A stretch of DNA of 19,988 nt from DASUFE01 sp036274675 (GCA_036274675.1 DASUFE010000128.1:1-19988); one strand, 5' to 3'. Shown: positions 7,087-14,452, numbered from the stretch's first letter. The notes: generated from the letters alone by a model not told the origin. Translations and numbers: made by a program.

Positions 7087-7110
7087 GCGGTAAAGACCCG
7101 TACCGCTTTT
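7087..7110 (+). terminator. Probable terminator of mtnBDC
   Basis: Stem GCGGTA/TACCGC (7087-7092 with 7101-7106), 8-nt loop, then TTTT. It lies 75 bp after the mtnC stop. The stem is short and the U-tract is only four, so termination may be partial. Confidence 0.5.
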
Positions 7111-7129
7111 CGTTCCCTTCCAGATTTCG

Positions 7130-7160
7130 TTGGCGTCTTTCCGGTTTCTGTTTTTATAAT
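7130..7160 (+). promoter_or_regulatory. Putative promoter of secreted-protein gene
   Basis: A consensus TATAAT at 7155-7160 is preceded by TTGGCG (7130-7135) with a 19-bp spacer, longer than ideal. It is the only good -10 between mtnC and the gene starting at 7243, and it lies downstream of the mtnBDC hairpin. Confidence 0.42.
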
Positions 7161-7242
7161 CCGCAGCCGGCGTGGTGCCGTGATTGGCGGGACTTCTCCG
7201 GCTGGAAAAATCAACGGAGAAAAATCCAAAGGAGTGGGAAAG

Positions 7243-7668
7243 ATGATCAAGGCTTTATCGAAACTTGTAATTGTTCTCGGTCTGTCCATGCTTGCGTTTT
7301 CGTCCGGTGCGCAAACAAGCCCGACTTCCGGCGATATCGTTATGAAAGGCACACTGGGCGATTGCCCGAAGGGCAGGCCCTGCATGTACCGCGTGACGAA
7401 GGACGATATCACAATCAGCCGCGGCATGTTTAGGTTTTCCGCCAGGAGCACGGGTCTGTGCTACGAACAGATCATTACCATCAATAATAATGGCCGTTAT
7501 GTGCATCAGGAACACATGGTGGGGACAGACAGCGGCACAAAACACTTCGGAGTCCGCGTGAATGACTTACTGACAGTATACGTTGTTGAAATTCCTTCGG
7601 ATCGCCTCTGCTTCTGGCCGGGTGAGTTGAGCTGGCAGATCAGCCGCAATTCCTACAGCGTTAACTGA
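7243..7668 (+). CDS. Secreted small protein with four cysteines, unknown function
   Basis: A 141-residue protein that I do not recognise. The ATG at 7243 has a strong AAAGGAG about 9 bp upstream and gives a clear Sec signal peptide (MIKALSK, hydrophobic core, cleavage near SGAQ, about residue 24). The mature part, about 117 aa, has four cysteines in the contexts GDCPKGRPC, GLCYEQ and RLCFWPGE, suggesting two disulfides in an extracytoplasmic beta-rich domain. No membrane segment follows the signal. It has its own putative promoter and a strong downstream terminator, so it is probably monocistronic. Periplasmic or secreted location is inferred. Confidence 0.72.
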   Translation: MIKALSKLVIVLGLSMLAFSSGAQTSPTSGDIVMKGTLGDCPKGRPCMYRVTKDDITISRGMFRFSARSTGLCYEQIITINNNGRYVHQEHMVGTDSGTKHFGVRVNDLLTVYVVEIPSDRLCFWPGELSWQISRNSYSVN

Positions 7669-7688
7669 CGAAATTCTTTACCCCATGT

Positions 7689-7720
7689 GACGCAGCCTCT
7701 GTACGCAGGCTGCGTCTTTT
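7689..7720 (+). terminator. Rho-independent terminator of the secreted-protein gene
   Basis: A perfect 10-bp stem (7689-7698 with 7707-7716), 8-nt loop and four T. It lies 21 bp after the stop at 7668 and its T-tract touches the stop codon of the convergent greB gene. No T-tract favours the minus direction. Confidence 0.78.
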
Positions 7721-8231
7721 ATTCCCCGTTTCGGGCCTTATCGCCGTAGGCGATGTCCACCAGCAGATAAAGATTGCGGCCTTTCGGCGTTTCCACCCGC
7801 ACTTCATCATCGAGCTTCTTCTTCAGCAAAGCCTTGGCGAGCGGCGAGTCCACGCTGATGCAGTTTTTATCCTGATCATATTCATCCGCGCCGACGATCC
7901 GGTAGCTTACGGTTTCGCCCCGGCCGTTCTCCAGCGTCACCCGGGCGCCGAAGAATACCCGTTCACGGTCGGCCGGCGTTTCGCGCACGACTTTGAGTTC
8001 GGGCAGACGCTTCTGCAGATATCGGATGCGGCGGTCGATTTCCCGCAACTCCTTTTTACGATAAATATATTCTGCGTTTTCCGAGCGATCGCCCTCGGCC
8101 GCGGCGGCGGCCAGATGCCGGGCCACGTCGCGCCGCCGCTCCCACAGCGCGTTCAGTTCCTGCTGCAGTCGCAAATAGCCCTGCGGTGTGATATAGGGCG
8201 ATTTCCCGCCGGTTGGTGCAGCGCCGCGCAT
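7719..8231 (-). CDS. greB: Transcription elongation factor GreB
   Basis: A 170-residue secondary-channel factor that stimulates transcript cleavage by backtracked RNA polymerase. The N-terminal coiled coil holds YITPQGYLRLQQEL and the acidic-tip region AEGDRSENAEY. REIDRRIRYLQKRL is the GreB-specific block (GreA differs), and a C-terminal FKBP-like domain follows with SPLAKALLKKKLDDEV. ATG at 8231 is preferred; a TTG at 8240 would add three residues and overlap the upstream gene's stop. Either way it is tightly linked to the CULT-domain gene (5-bp gap or 4-bp overlap), and with no good ribosome binding site of its own it probably depends on reinitiation. Confidence 0.93.
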   Translation of the reverse strand: MRGAAPTGGKSPYITPQGYLRLQQELNALWERRRDVARHLAAAAAEGDRSENAEYIYRKKELREIDRRIRYLQKRLPELKVVRETPADRERVFFGARVTLENGRGETVSYRIVGADEYDQDKNCISVDSPLAKALLKKKLDDEVRVETPKGRNLYLLVDIAYGDKARNGE

Positions 8232-8236
8232 GGTAT

Positions 8237-8665
8237 TCAATTGCCCGCCCGCGGGGCCGGGTTCTCGAGCAGCCGGTCCTTGATCAGACCGTAAAAGCCC
8301 CCGCCGTTAGCGGCGCTGTAATACCAGCCGAGATGGGCATGGCAGTTGCCGCACAAGGCATAACACCAGTCATAGCCCGGAAACCAGGTGTGCAGACCGG
8401 TAGGCTCGCCCATGTTACGACAGCCCCGGGCTTCCCGGTAACAGATGATATGAAAGCGGAGCCCTTGCGGATTGGTATGGAAATGCTCGCTTGCACCCCC
8501 GATTTCGAAGCGTTCGCGATGGGATGTTATGGTCTGCAGGCATGCGGCGCAGCGTATGGCCGCATCCGGATCCGTCATTGCGGCGTACTTAAGCTTATGC
8601 AGCAGGTTTTGCAGGGGTGAGCCGGTTTTTTCCAGTAATCGCAGCCGTATGTTGTAACCGTCCAT
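8237..8665 (-). CDS. CULT-domain (cereblon-like) protein
   Basis: A small protein (142 aa from the ATG at 8665) made almost entirely of a CULT domain, the ligand-binding domain of eukaryotic cereblon, also found as free-standing bacterial proteins. Residues are numbered from an in-frame ATG at 8701: the zinc site is Cys51, Cys54, Cys117, Cys120 (two CxxC), and the aromatic cage is Trp106 (HTWFPGY), Trp112 (YDW) and Trp126 (HLGW). The blocks HxNPxGxxFxIxCYxxA and CHAHLGW are diagnostic. The start at 8665 has AAGGG 10 bp upstream; the one at 8701 has no visible site. The physiological ligand in bacteria is not established; the cage binds cyclic imides and uracil-like compounds. It is upstream of greB in the same operon. 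It contains no membrane segment or signal peptide. Confidence 0.88.
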   Translation of the reverse strand: MDGYNIRLRLLEKTGSPLQNLLHKLKYAAMTDPDAAIRCAACLQTITSHRERFEIGGASEHFHTNPQGLRFHIICYREARGCRNMGEPTGLHTWFPGYDWCYALCGNCHAHLGWYYSAANGGGFYGLIKDRLLENPAPRAGN

Positions 8666-8683
8666 TTTGCGGGAACCCTTTGT

Positions 8684-8713
8684 TAAACTACCGCTCTGCA
8701 TACGCTATATAAT
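8684..8713 (+). promoter_or_regulatory. Putative msrA2 promoter in divergent region
   Basis: A consensus TATAAT (8708-8713) lies 24 bp before the msrA ATG, with a weak -35 TAAACT (8684-8689) at 18 bp. The same AT-rich stretch read on the other strand (TATTAT/TATATA) could serve the divergent CULT-greB unit, so the two promoters may overlap. Confidence 0.42.
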
Positions 8714-8737
8714 AGTATTCACTTAAATCAGGTCGAA

Positions 8738-9358
8738 ATGAAAACACTCAATCTACCATCGTCTGCAGAAGCCTTGCCCGGCCGCGAAGAAAGCATGCCG
8801 GTGCCGGAACGGCATTATGTCAACGGCCATGGACTGCGTCCGCCATTTCCCAACCACCTGCATCAAGTCATGTTCGGCATGGGTTGTTTCTGGGGGGGCG
8901 AGCGTAAATTCTGGAAGTTGCCCGGCGTTTATACCACGGCCGTGGGTTATGCCGGAGGCCTTACGCCGAATCCCACCTACCGCGAAGTTTGTTCCGGGCT
9001 CACCGGGCATAACGAAGTCGTGCTGGTGGTATACGACCCGGCCATTATCGGATACGAGGAGCTGTTGCGGGTGTTCTGGGAAAACCACGACCCCACCCAG
9101 GGCATGCGTCAGGGGAATGATGTAGGAACCCAGTACCGCTCCGGCATCTATGTGTTCGACGCCGGGCAGCGTGCGGCCGCGCTCGCTTCCCGTGAGAAAT
9201 ACCAGGCCGGGCTTTCCGCAGGCAGTTATGGCAACATCACGACAGAGATCATCGATGCCCCGGAATTCTATTACGCTGAAGACTATCACCAACAGTATCT
9301 GGCGAAAAATCCGCAGGGCTATTGCGGCCTGGGCGGAACTGGAGTCTGTTATTCATGA
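8738..9358 (+). CDS. msrA: Cytosolic peptide-methionine (S)-S-oxide reductase MsrA
   Basis: A second MsrA, 206 aa, clearly of the E. coli type. No signal peptide is present, the catalytic Cys50 lies in GCFWGG, and the two C-terminal recycling cysteines are Cys196 and Cys204 (in GYCGLGGTGVC). E. coli has Cys51, Cys198 and Cys206, so the spacing is kept to within one residue. Thioredoxin-dependent repair of free and protein methionine sulfoxide in the cytoplasm is expected. It differs strongly from the exported MsrA at 3728-4363, which has GCFWC and HGCGRD, so the two are old paralogues with separate compartments. The stop overlaps the next ATG (ATGA), coupling it to a small membrane protein. 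Confidence 0.95.
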   Translation: MKTLNLPSSAEALPGREESMPVPERHYVNGHGLRPPFPNHLHQVMFGMGCFWGGERKFWKLPGVYTTAVGYAGGLTPNPTYREVCSGLTGHNEVVLVVYDPAIIGYEELLRVFWENHDPTQGMRQGNDVGTQYRSGIYVFDAGQRAAALASREKYQAGLSAGSYGNITTEIIDAPEFYYAEDYHQQYLAKNPQGYCGLGGTGVCYS

Positions 9359-9690
9359 AAGTTTCAGTGGCACGGCGGATCGCCGATATGGGTACACTGC
9401 GACTGATGTTGCTGGCGCTCGCCCTGTTGAACCTCGTATTGATGCCCTTTGCCGATGCCTCACTGCCGCCCGAGGGCTGGGGAATGCTGTTCGGGGTGGT
9501 ATTGCCCGCCGTCGCTCCCATAGTCGTCATGGTGCTGATGCAGGATGTGTTGATGTGCCTGGTGCTGAAAAACGATGCGGAGCCCGCGCGCCGGAGCCAG
9601 CTTAATTTCACGCTGGGTGTGCTCCTGCTCTTTATCGTTCTGCTGTTGTCGACGTGGGTGCCGGTGTTTATCCGCGCTACCTATTTCTAA
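9355..9690 (+). CDS. Small integral membrane protein coupled to msrA
   Basis: A 111-residue protein of unknown function with three hydrophobic segments: about residues 14-34, 45-68 and 90-108. A basic start (MKVSVARR) and a polar cytoplasmic-looking loop with KNDAEPARRSQ (about 73-83) follow the positive-inside rule. ATG at 9355 is chosen because it overlaps the msrA stop by 4 bp; a longer frame from 9322 would overlap msrA by 37 bp and has no support. The coupling suggests a membrane role linked to oxidative repair, but this is inference. I recognise no family motif. Confidence 0.7.
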   Translation: MKVSVARRIADMGTLRLMLLALALLNLVLMPFADASLPPEGWGMLFGVVLPAVAPIVVMVLMQDVLMCLVLKNDAEPARRSQLNFTLGVLLLFIVLLLSTWVPVFIRATYF

Positions 9691-9858
9691 CTTTCTCTTA
9701 CGGATCAAAAGAAGACCACTCGCGGAGCCCGCAGAGGCGCTAAGGCAAACCAAGAATTCCGTAAAGGACTCCCGGATTGCCGCGGGTTGGCCTGATGTTC
9801 TGAAGCATGCTCAGTGAAAGACATTTTACTTTGGCGTCTTTGCGAGAGATCTTTTCTT
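9691..9858. repeat. Spacer with degenerate inverted repeat debris
   Basis: Between two convergent genes, a segment near 9706-9745 (AAAGAAGACC, CTCGCGGAG, GAGGCGCTAAGG) resembles the reverse complement of a segment near 9830-9856 (GGCGTCTTTGCGAGAGATC). This is an imperfect inverted arrangement over about 150 bp. It resembles the degenerate interspersed repeats often found between convergent genes in environmental genomes. No gene and no clear terminator were seen. Confidence 0.35.
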
Positions 9859-12372
9859 CTATTTGTCGTTGATATTCTTCTCGCAACGGCGCAGGGCTTT
9901 GATGAATTCCTCGCCGGTCTGGTAGCGCTTGGCCGGGTCCTTCTGCAGACTTTTAGTGATGATCGCTTTGACGCAGATGGGAAGTTTGGGCTTTAGCTCC
10001 AGGATGTCGCGGGGTTGCTCGTTGGTGATCTTGTACATGAGGCTGGAGATGCTCTCGGCGACGAAAGGCAGCTCGCCGGTCAGTAATTGAAAGAAGGTGA
10101 CTCCGAGGGCGAACAGGTCGGAGCGTCCGTCGACGCTGGTGCCCGACAGTTGCTCCGGAGACATGAACGAAGGGGTACCGAGTATGGTGCCGGTCTTGGT
10201 CTTGGTGTTGTCCGTGATATGCGCCACTCCGAAGTCGGTCACCGTGGGTTTTTTGTTACGCCGGTCATAGATGATATTGGCGGGCTTGATATCGCGGTGC
10301 ACCACGTTCTGTTGATGGGCATAATTGAGCGCATCGGCCACCTGTATCATCACGGTGAACACCTCGTCCACGTCGAGCAGCTTTTCCTTCTTGGTGAATT
10401 TGGACATATCCATGCCCTGCAGGAAATCCATGGCGATGTAGGCAAGATCGTGTTCCTCGCCCACGTCGTAAATGGTGACGATGTTGTTATGGCTGAGCCT
10501 TCCCGCCGTTTCCGCCTCGCGGAAAAAGCGGCTTTTCACCTCTTCCAGCATCTCGTTCTCGAATTCAGAGGAGAGCGGCATGGTCTTGATGGCCACGGTG
10601 CGGCCGATTTTCGGGTCGGTGCCGAGATAAACGGTGCCCATAGCGCCCTTGCCGAGTTCGCTCTCGATCTGGTAGCGCCCCAGCATGGGTTTCTGCACAC
10701 CGCCTTGCGTCAGCAGCAGGGTTTTCTCCATGCCGTCACGGGAACTGCCGAGCACGACCTCGTTGCTGGTTTTCAGATTCTTGAAAACGCGGTCCTTGGT
10801 ATCCCGGTAATTGGGTTTGTGTATACGGATGTAACGGAAAACGTTCACCGCCTTGTTGAACTGGCGCTTGCGTTCGTAATCAAGTCCGAGGTTATAGGTC
10901 ATGGACAACAGCTCTTCATCGATGGTGCAGAGCCGGTATTTTTCGAAGGCCATATCGAGCTGGCCCTGCGTGTGATACGCCTGCGCCAGCAGGCGGTTGG
11001 TCTTGGCAAGTTCCTGCTGATATTGGCCGACCCGCTTCAGCAGCAGTTGCTTGCCCGCGAGCAGGAAATGTCCGGTCAGCAGCGCGGCCGCGGGAGCCGC
11101 CAGCGGCAGCCAGCGGGACATGAACGCCATCAGGATGAGATGAGCGTTGAGCATGACGATCAGCAGCAAGCCGGTGACCGCGAGCCCGCTGCCGATGCCG
11201 AGGCGCGGCAGAAAATACATGAGGTAGAGAGCGACAATGACGAAAGCCGCATAACGTATCCAGGTTGCCCACGGGGGCGAGCTGTAAAAGTCGCCGTTGA
11301 GGAGGCTGGATATGGTGTGCGCCTCGATCAGTACCGGCGGCATTTTTTCGCCGATAGGAGTCGCCTGATATTCGACCAACCGCGGGCTGGTGGGACCCAA
11401 CAGCACGATCTTGCCCGCGAACAGGCCCGGATGGACATCGCCGTTCAAAACTTCATGGAAGGAACTCATCTGAAACGGGGATGTTTGTTTTTTCGCGGGG
11501 TAATAGAAAGGCAAGGCGCGGAAGGTGTTATCGGTCGGCGCCGTCAGCGCCGATCCGAATTTGATGCCGGAATCATATGCAAGCTGGATTTTCTTCAAAT
11601 GTCCGCCGTACGCGGCTGCGACCAGCAGGGGAAACCCCGGCAGATACTGGTTGCCATAAGGCACTGCCAGGGGACGTCCCGCCGTGCTGCCGTCCACGAC
11701 GGGCGGTTCGGGTGACAGTCCGAGACCGTCGACACTGCGTGCAATAGCGGGTAGTGGCATGCGCGGGTGTTCCGCGTAGATGCGCTGGAGCGGATTCAGC
11801 CATTCCGGCAGGCGGCTGTAGAATTCGGGAAGGCTCCCTTGCACGTCCTTGAGTGCCTGCTGTTCAAGCAGCGGCGCCGGCGGTAATCCATTTTGTGGCG
11901 GCCGCCGGACCGGAGTGAAGGGAACAGCCAGGAAAATATTCCGGGTCGCTTCGAGTTCGCGCGCCAGAATCTGGTCCGTGTTCAACTGTTGCGTTATCCG
12001 GGTAAACAGGGCGTCAGCCGCACCGGACGGGGGGTTCTGCTCGCGGAATTCCCGCAGCAGGGCCAGGCTGAGTTCGTTTTGCGGCGTATCCAGCCCGCCC
12101 ACATCGACGCCGATGACGCGCGCCCCTGTTTTGCGCAAATAACGGATCATTGCCGCCAGCTGGCCGCGGCTCCACGGCCAGTCTCCGAGCGCGGCGAGCG
12201 AGTCATCGTCAATGGCAATGATGCTGATATTTTCATTTGGCGCCCGCGCGGGCGTCACCGTCTGACCGAAGCCATAGGCGAGCCATTCGAGGGAGCGGAC
12301 CGGCTCGGAGTTGATGCCCAGTAGAAAGACTGCGCACACTCCAAGACCGATTATTTTGTCAAAACGCTTAAT
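9859..12372 (-). CDS. CHASE2-domain serine/threonine protein kinase
   Basis: A membrane kinase of about 837 aa from an ATT codon at 12372, or 826 aa from the conventional GTG at 12339. Numbered from the GTG, an N-terminal helix leads into a periplasmic CHASE2 sensor domain (about 25-350), three TM helices (about 361-379, 384-403, 409-429), a TPR-like helical linker (about 440-520) and a Hanks-type kinase domain (about 556-820). Kinase motifs are intact: glycine loop GKGAMG (563-568), Lys585, HRDIKPAN (catalytic Asp683), DFG (702-704) and the GTPSFMSPEQ activation-segment end. ATT is preferred because AAGGAG lies 6 bp upstream, a -10 box lies suitably further up, and it supplies the basic residues and the first half of the N-terminal TM helix, which the GTG start would truncate. 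The signal sensed and the substrates are unknown. Confidence 0.92.
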   Translation of the reverse strand: MKRFDKIIGLGVCAVFLLGINSEPVRSLEWLAYGFGQTVTPARAPNENISIIAIDDDSLAALGDWPWSRGQLAAMIRYLRKTGARVIGVDVGGLDTPQNELSLALLREFREQNPPSGAADALFTRITQQLNTDQILARELEATRNIFLAVPFTPVRRPPQNGLPPAPLLEQQALKDVQGSLPEFYSRLPEWLNPLQRIYAEHPRMPLPAIARSVDGLGLSPEPPVVDGSTAGRPLAVPYGNQYLPGFPLLVAAAYGGHLKKIQLAYDSGIKFGSALTAPTDNTFRALPFYYPAKKQTSPFQMSSFHEVLNGDVHPGLFAGKIVLLGPTSPRLVEYQATPIGEKMPPVLIEAHTISSLLNGDFYSSPPWATWIRYAAFVIVALYLMYFLPRLGIGSGLAVTGLLLIVMLNAHLILMAFMSRWLPLAAPAAALLTGHFLLAGKQLLLKRVGQYQQELAKTNRLLAQAYHTQGQLDMAFEKYRLCTIDEELLSMTYNLGLDYERKRQFNKAVNVFRYIRIHKPNYRDTKDRVFKNLKTSNEVVLGSSRDGMEKTLLLTQGGVQKPMLGRYQIESELGKGAMGTVYLGTDPKIGRTVAIKTMPLSSEFENEMLEEVKSRFFREAETAGRLSHNNIVTIYDVGEEHDLAYIAMDFLQGMDMSKFTKKEKLLDVDEVFTVMIQVADALNYAHQQNVVHRDIKPANIIYDRRNKKPTVTDFGVAHITDNTKTKTGTILGTPSFMSPEQLSGTSVDGRSDLFALGVTFFQLLTGELPFVAESISSLMYKITNEQPRDILELKPKLPICVKAIITKSLQKDPAKRYQTGEEFIKALRRCEKNINDK

Positions 12373-12746
12373 ACCCCACTCCTTGTGCCCTTTAAATCAA
12401 GGCCCGGCTCATCATAGCAAAATTTAATAAATATAAGCACTTATTGTATTAATGTGGCTATTTACCTTATGTTCTCTTCCTGCATCGCGCCGCCTATTCA
12501 GCGGCCCGTGCCGGTTATTGGAGCACAGGATTTTATGCATTTGCACTAGTATGGTGAAGTTTTCCTTGCCATACAGGTGTATTTGGTGAGAAATACCGGC
12601 TGCGCCGCTTTAAAAGGGTTTCAGGATTGTGCTGCACCGGGATTTCAACTAACCTTGCGCCCTCAGAAAATGGCTTCTCGCGTTCCGGATTCAGGGAAAA
12701 ATTTTCGGGACATCCGGGAATCAATCAACAAGTATAAAGGTTCGGC
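12373..12746. other. Divergent intergenic region, kinase gene / gltA
   Basis: 374 bp without a supported gene; short frames at 12533-12724 (-) and 12577-12765 (+) show no family resemblance. It holds the kinase promoter and ribosome binding site at the left, a distinctly AT-rich stretch at about 12418-12475, and the gltA leader. AAAGG about 6 bp before the gltA ATG is its likely ribosome binding site. I could not settle a gltA promoter. Confidence 0.6.
12411..12419 (-). promoter_or_regulatory. Extended -10 promoter of CHASE2 kinase gene
   Basis: On the minus strand TGCTATGAT is an extended -10 element (TGn plus TATGAT, at 12419-12411); no good -35 is seen, as is common with extended -10 promoters. 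Transcription would start near 12404, giving a leader of about 30 nt that contains AAGGAG (12384-12379) just ahead of the ATT at 12372. Confidence 0.5.
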
Positions 12747-14036
12747 ATGTCTGATTCGAAAGTGATATTACAGGATCCGAAGTCGGGGAAATCATACGAC
12801 CTGGAAGTTCACAAGGGGACGTACGGCAACCCGGTCGTCGATATTACGACGCTGAACAAGCAAACCGGCTATTTCACCTATGATCCCGGCTTCATGTCCA
12901 CCGCCAGTTGCAAGAGCAGCATCACCTATCTGGACGGGGACAAGGGCGAGCTCATGTACCGGGGATATCCCATCGAACAGCTGGCCGAGAAATGCAATTT
13001 CCTGGAAGTTTCCTACCTGCTGTTGCACGGCGACTTGCCGAACCACAAGCAGAAGGAAGAGTTCGAACACGCGATCACGCATCACACCCTGATCAATCAG
13101 GGCCTGCTGAATTTCTTCAGGGGCTTCAACCACGATGCGCATCCCATGGCGATGATGACAGGCGTGGTAGGCTCCCTGTCAGCGTTCTATCATGATTCGC
13201 TGAACATCCATAATCACAACAATCGTATCGAGACCGCGCATCGCCTGATCGCGAAAATGCCGACTATCGCGGCCGCGGCTTACAAGCACCGCGTCGGCGA
13301 ACCCTTTATCTATCCGCAGAACCACCTGAGCTACTGCGGAAACTTCATGCATATGATGTATGCGCGTCCCGTGGAAGAGTATGAAGTCGACCCTGTGGCC
13401 GAAAAGGCGCTGGACGTTTTGTTCATATTGCATGCGGACCACGAGCAGAACGCATCGACTTCCACCGTGCGCCTGGCCGGCTCCTCGGATTCCAATCCTT
13501 ATGCCGCTGTCGCCGCGGGCATCGCCTGTTTGTGGGGCCCCGCGCACGGAGGCGCGAACGAGGCCGTGCTGAAAATGCTGGACCAGATCGGCGACGTGAA
13601 GAACATCGATAAATTCATTGCCAAGGCCAAGGATAAAAACGACCCGTTCCGCCTGATGGGCTTCGGACACCGTGTTTACAAGAATTTCGATCCCCGCGCG
13701 AAAATCATCAAGAATATTTGCGCTGAAGTACTGAAGAAGTACGGCAACGATCCGCGCATGGAACTGGCGATGCGGCTGGAAGAGATCGCGCTGAAGGACG
13801 GGTATTTCGTAGAACGCAAGCTGTATCCCAACGTCGATTTCTATTCGGGCATCATCTACAGCGCCCTCGGGTTCCCGGTCGAAATGTTTACGGCGCTGTT
13901 CGCGATCGGACGGACCGCGGGCTGGATCGCGCACTGGATTGAGATGATCTCGGATCCGGACAAGAAAATAGGCCGCCCGCGGCAGTTGTATGTGGGGTCG
14001 GCGAAGCGGGATGTGCCGGATATCAAGAAGCGTTAG
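12747..14036 (+). CDS. gltA: Citrate synthase, type II
   Basis: A 429-residue citrate synthase that condenses acetyl-CoA and oxaloacetate in the TCA cycle. Active-site residues correspond to E. coli GltA with a small offset: His232 in LHADHEQN, His267 in GPAHGGAN, His308 in GFGHRVYK and Asp364 in PNVDFYSG. The N-terminal beta domain typical of NADH-sensitive hexameric enzymes of Gram-negative bacteria is present, as are the C-terminal GRPRQLYVG block and the usual length. The ATG at 12747 is preceded by AAAGG and gives the familiar MSDSKVILQD start. It appears monocistronic. Confidence 0.97.
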   Translation: MSDSKVILQDPKSGKSYDLEVHKGTYGNPVVDITTLNKQTGYFTYDPGFMSTASCKSSITYLDGDKGELMYRGYPIEQLAEKCNFLEVSYLLLHGDLPNHKQKEEFEHAITHHTLINQGLLNFFRGFNHDAHPMAMMTGVVGSLSAFYHDSLNIHNHNNRIETAHRLIAKMPTIAAAAYKHRVGEPFIYPQNHLSYCGNFMHMMYARPVEEYEVDPVAEKALDVLFILHADHEQNASTSTVRLAGSSDSNPYAAVAAGIACLWGPAHGGANEAVLKMLDQIGDVKNIDKFIAKAKDKNDPFRLMGFGHRVYKNFDPRAKIIKNICAEVLKKYGNDPRMELAMRLEEIALKDGYFVERKLYPNVDFYSGIIYSALGFPVEMFTALFAIGRTAGWIAHWIEMISDPDKKIGRPRQLYVGSAKRDVPDIKKR

Positions 14037-14097
14037 TTTAAAACTACGTTTGGTTCCTGCGTCTCTACTGCCTGTATTCATTGCTTCACTCCTGCGC

Positions 14098-14298
14098 TTA
14101 CATACCTGCAGGCCTGGGCTTGCGAATCATTTTCGCCCCGGGTGCGGGCACGCGCGCTCGTAAAGGTCCTGTTGAGTCTTTGCTGTTGGTTTTTGATTTA
14201 CCAAACCACCATTGTCTAAGAGGTGGACGGCAGCTCTGGCGGTCTTCCTCGGAAATGGGCTGCCCATCGTTTTTCAGATGTTCCAGATAGCGCAACAT
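14098..14298 (-). CDS. Doubtful small ORF, 66 aa
   Basis: A possible 66-residue protein beginning MLRYLEHLKNDGQPISEED, with a plausible amphipathic start and GC-rich third positions in its first third. After that it becomes basic and proline-rich with less typical codon use. The same frame stays open upstream to about 14444 without an ATG or GTG start, reading through HNAAHHRHEP. It could be a small gene, a decayed remnant of a longer one, or a chance open frame. No family is recognised and no good ribosome binding site is visible. Confidence 0.22.
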   Translation of the reverse strand: MLRYLEHLKNDGQPISEEDRQSCRPPLRQWWFGKSKTNSKDSTGPLRARVPAPGAKMIRKPRPAGM

Positions 14299-14446
14299 AG
14301 GCTCGTGCCGATGGTGTGCAGCATTGTGGCAATCGCCTTGCCACCGGATCGATGTCCGCTTTTGGCGGTCCCTCGTGATGCGTACCTGGTGGCACCGCGC
14401 CGGGACTTTAGCCAGGTGTCTTGAAGCAATACCCCCTGGAAACGGC

Positions 14447-14452
14447 TATAAT
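14447..14452 (+). promoter_or_regulatory. Putative -10 box of ttcA
   Basis: A consensus TATAAT lies 33 bp before the ttcA ATG at 14486. The nearest -35-like hexamer, TTGAAG (14421-14426), is 20 bp upstream, longer than ideal. Confidence 0.42.

Noticed and set aside
10087..11715. Long open frame (542 codons) on the + strand opposite the CHASE2 kinase gene
   Set aside because: The opposite frame encodes complete CHASE2 and kinase motifs; the + strand reading has no family motif and is a mirror of GC-rich coding sequence.
13179..14081. 300-codon minus-strand frame opposite gltA
   Set aside because: It lies antisense to a fully intact citrate synthase, has no recognisable domain, and is His/Arg-rich as expected of an antisense shadow.
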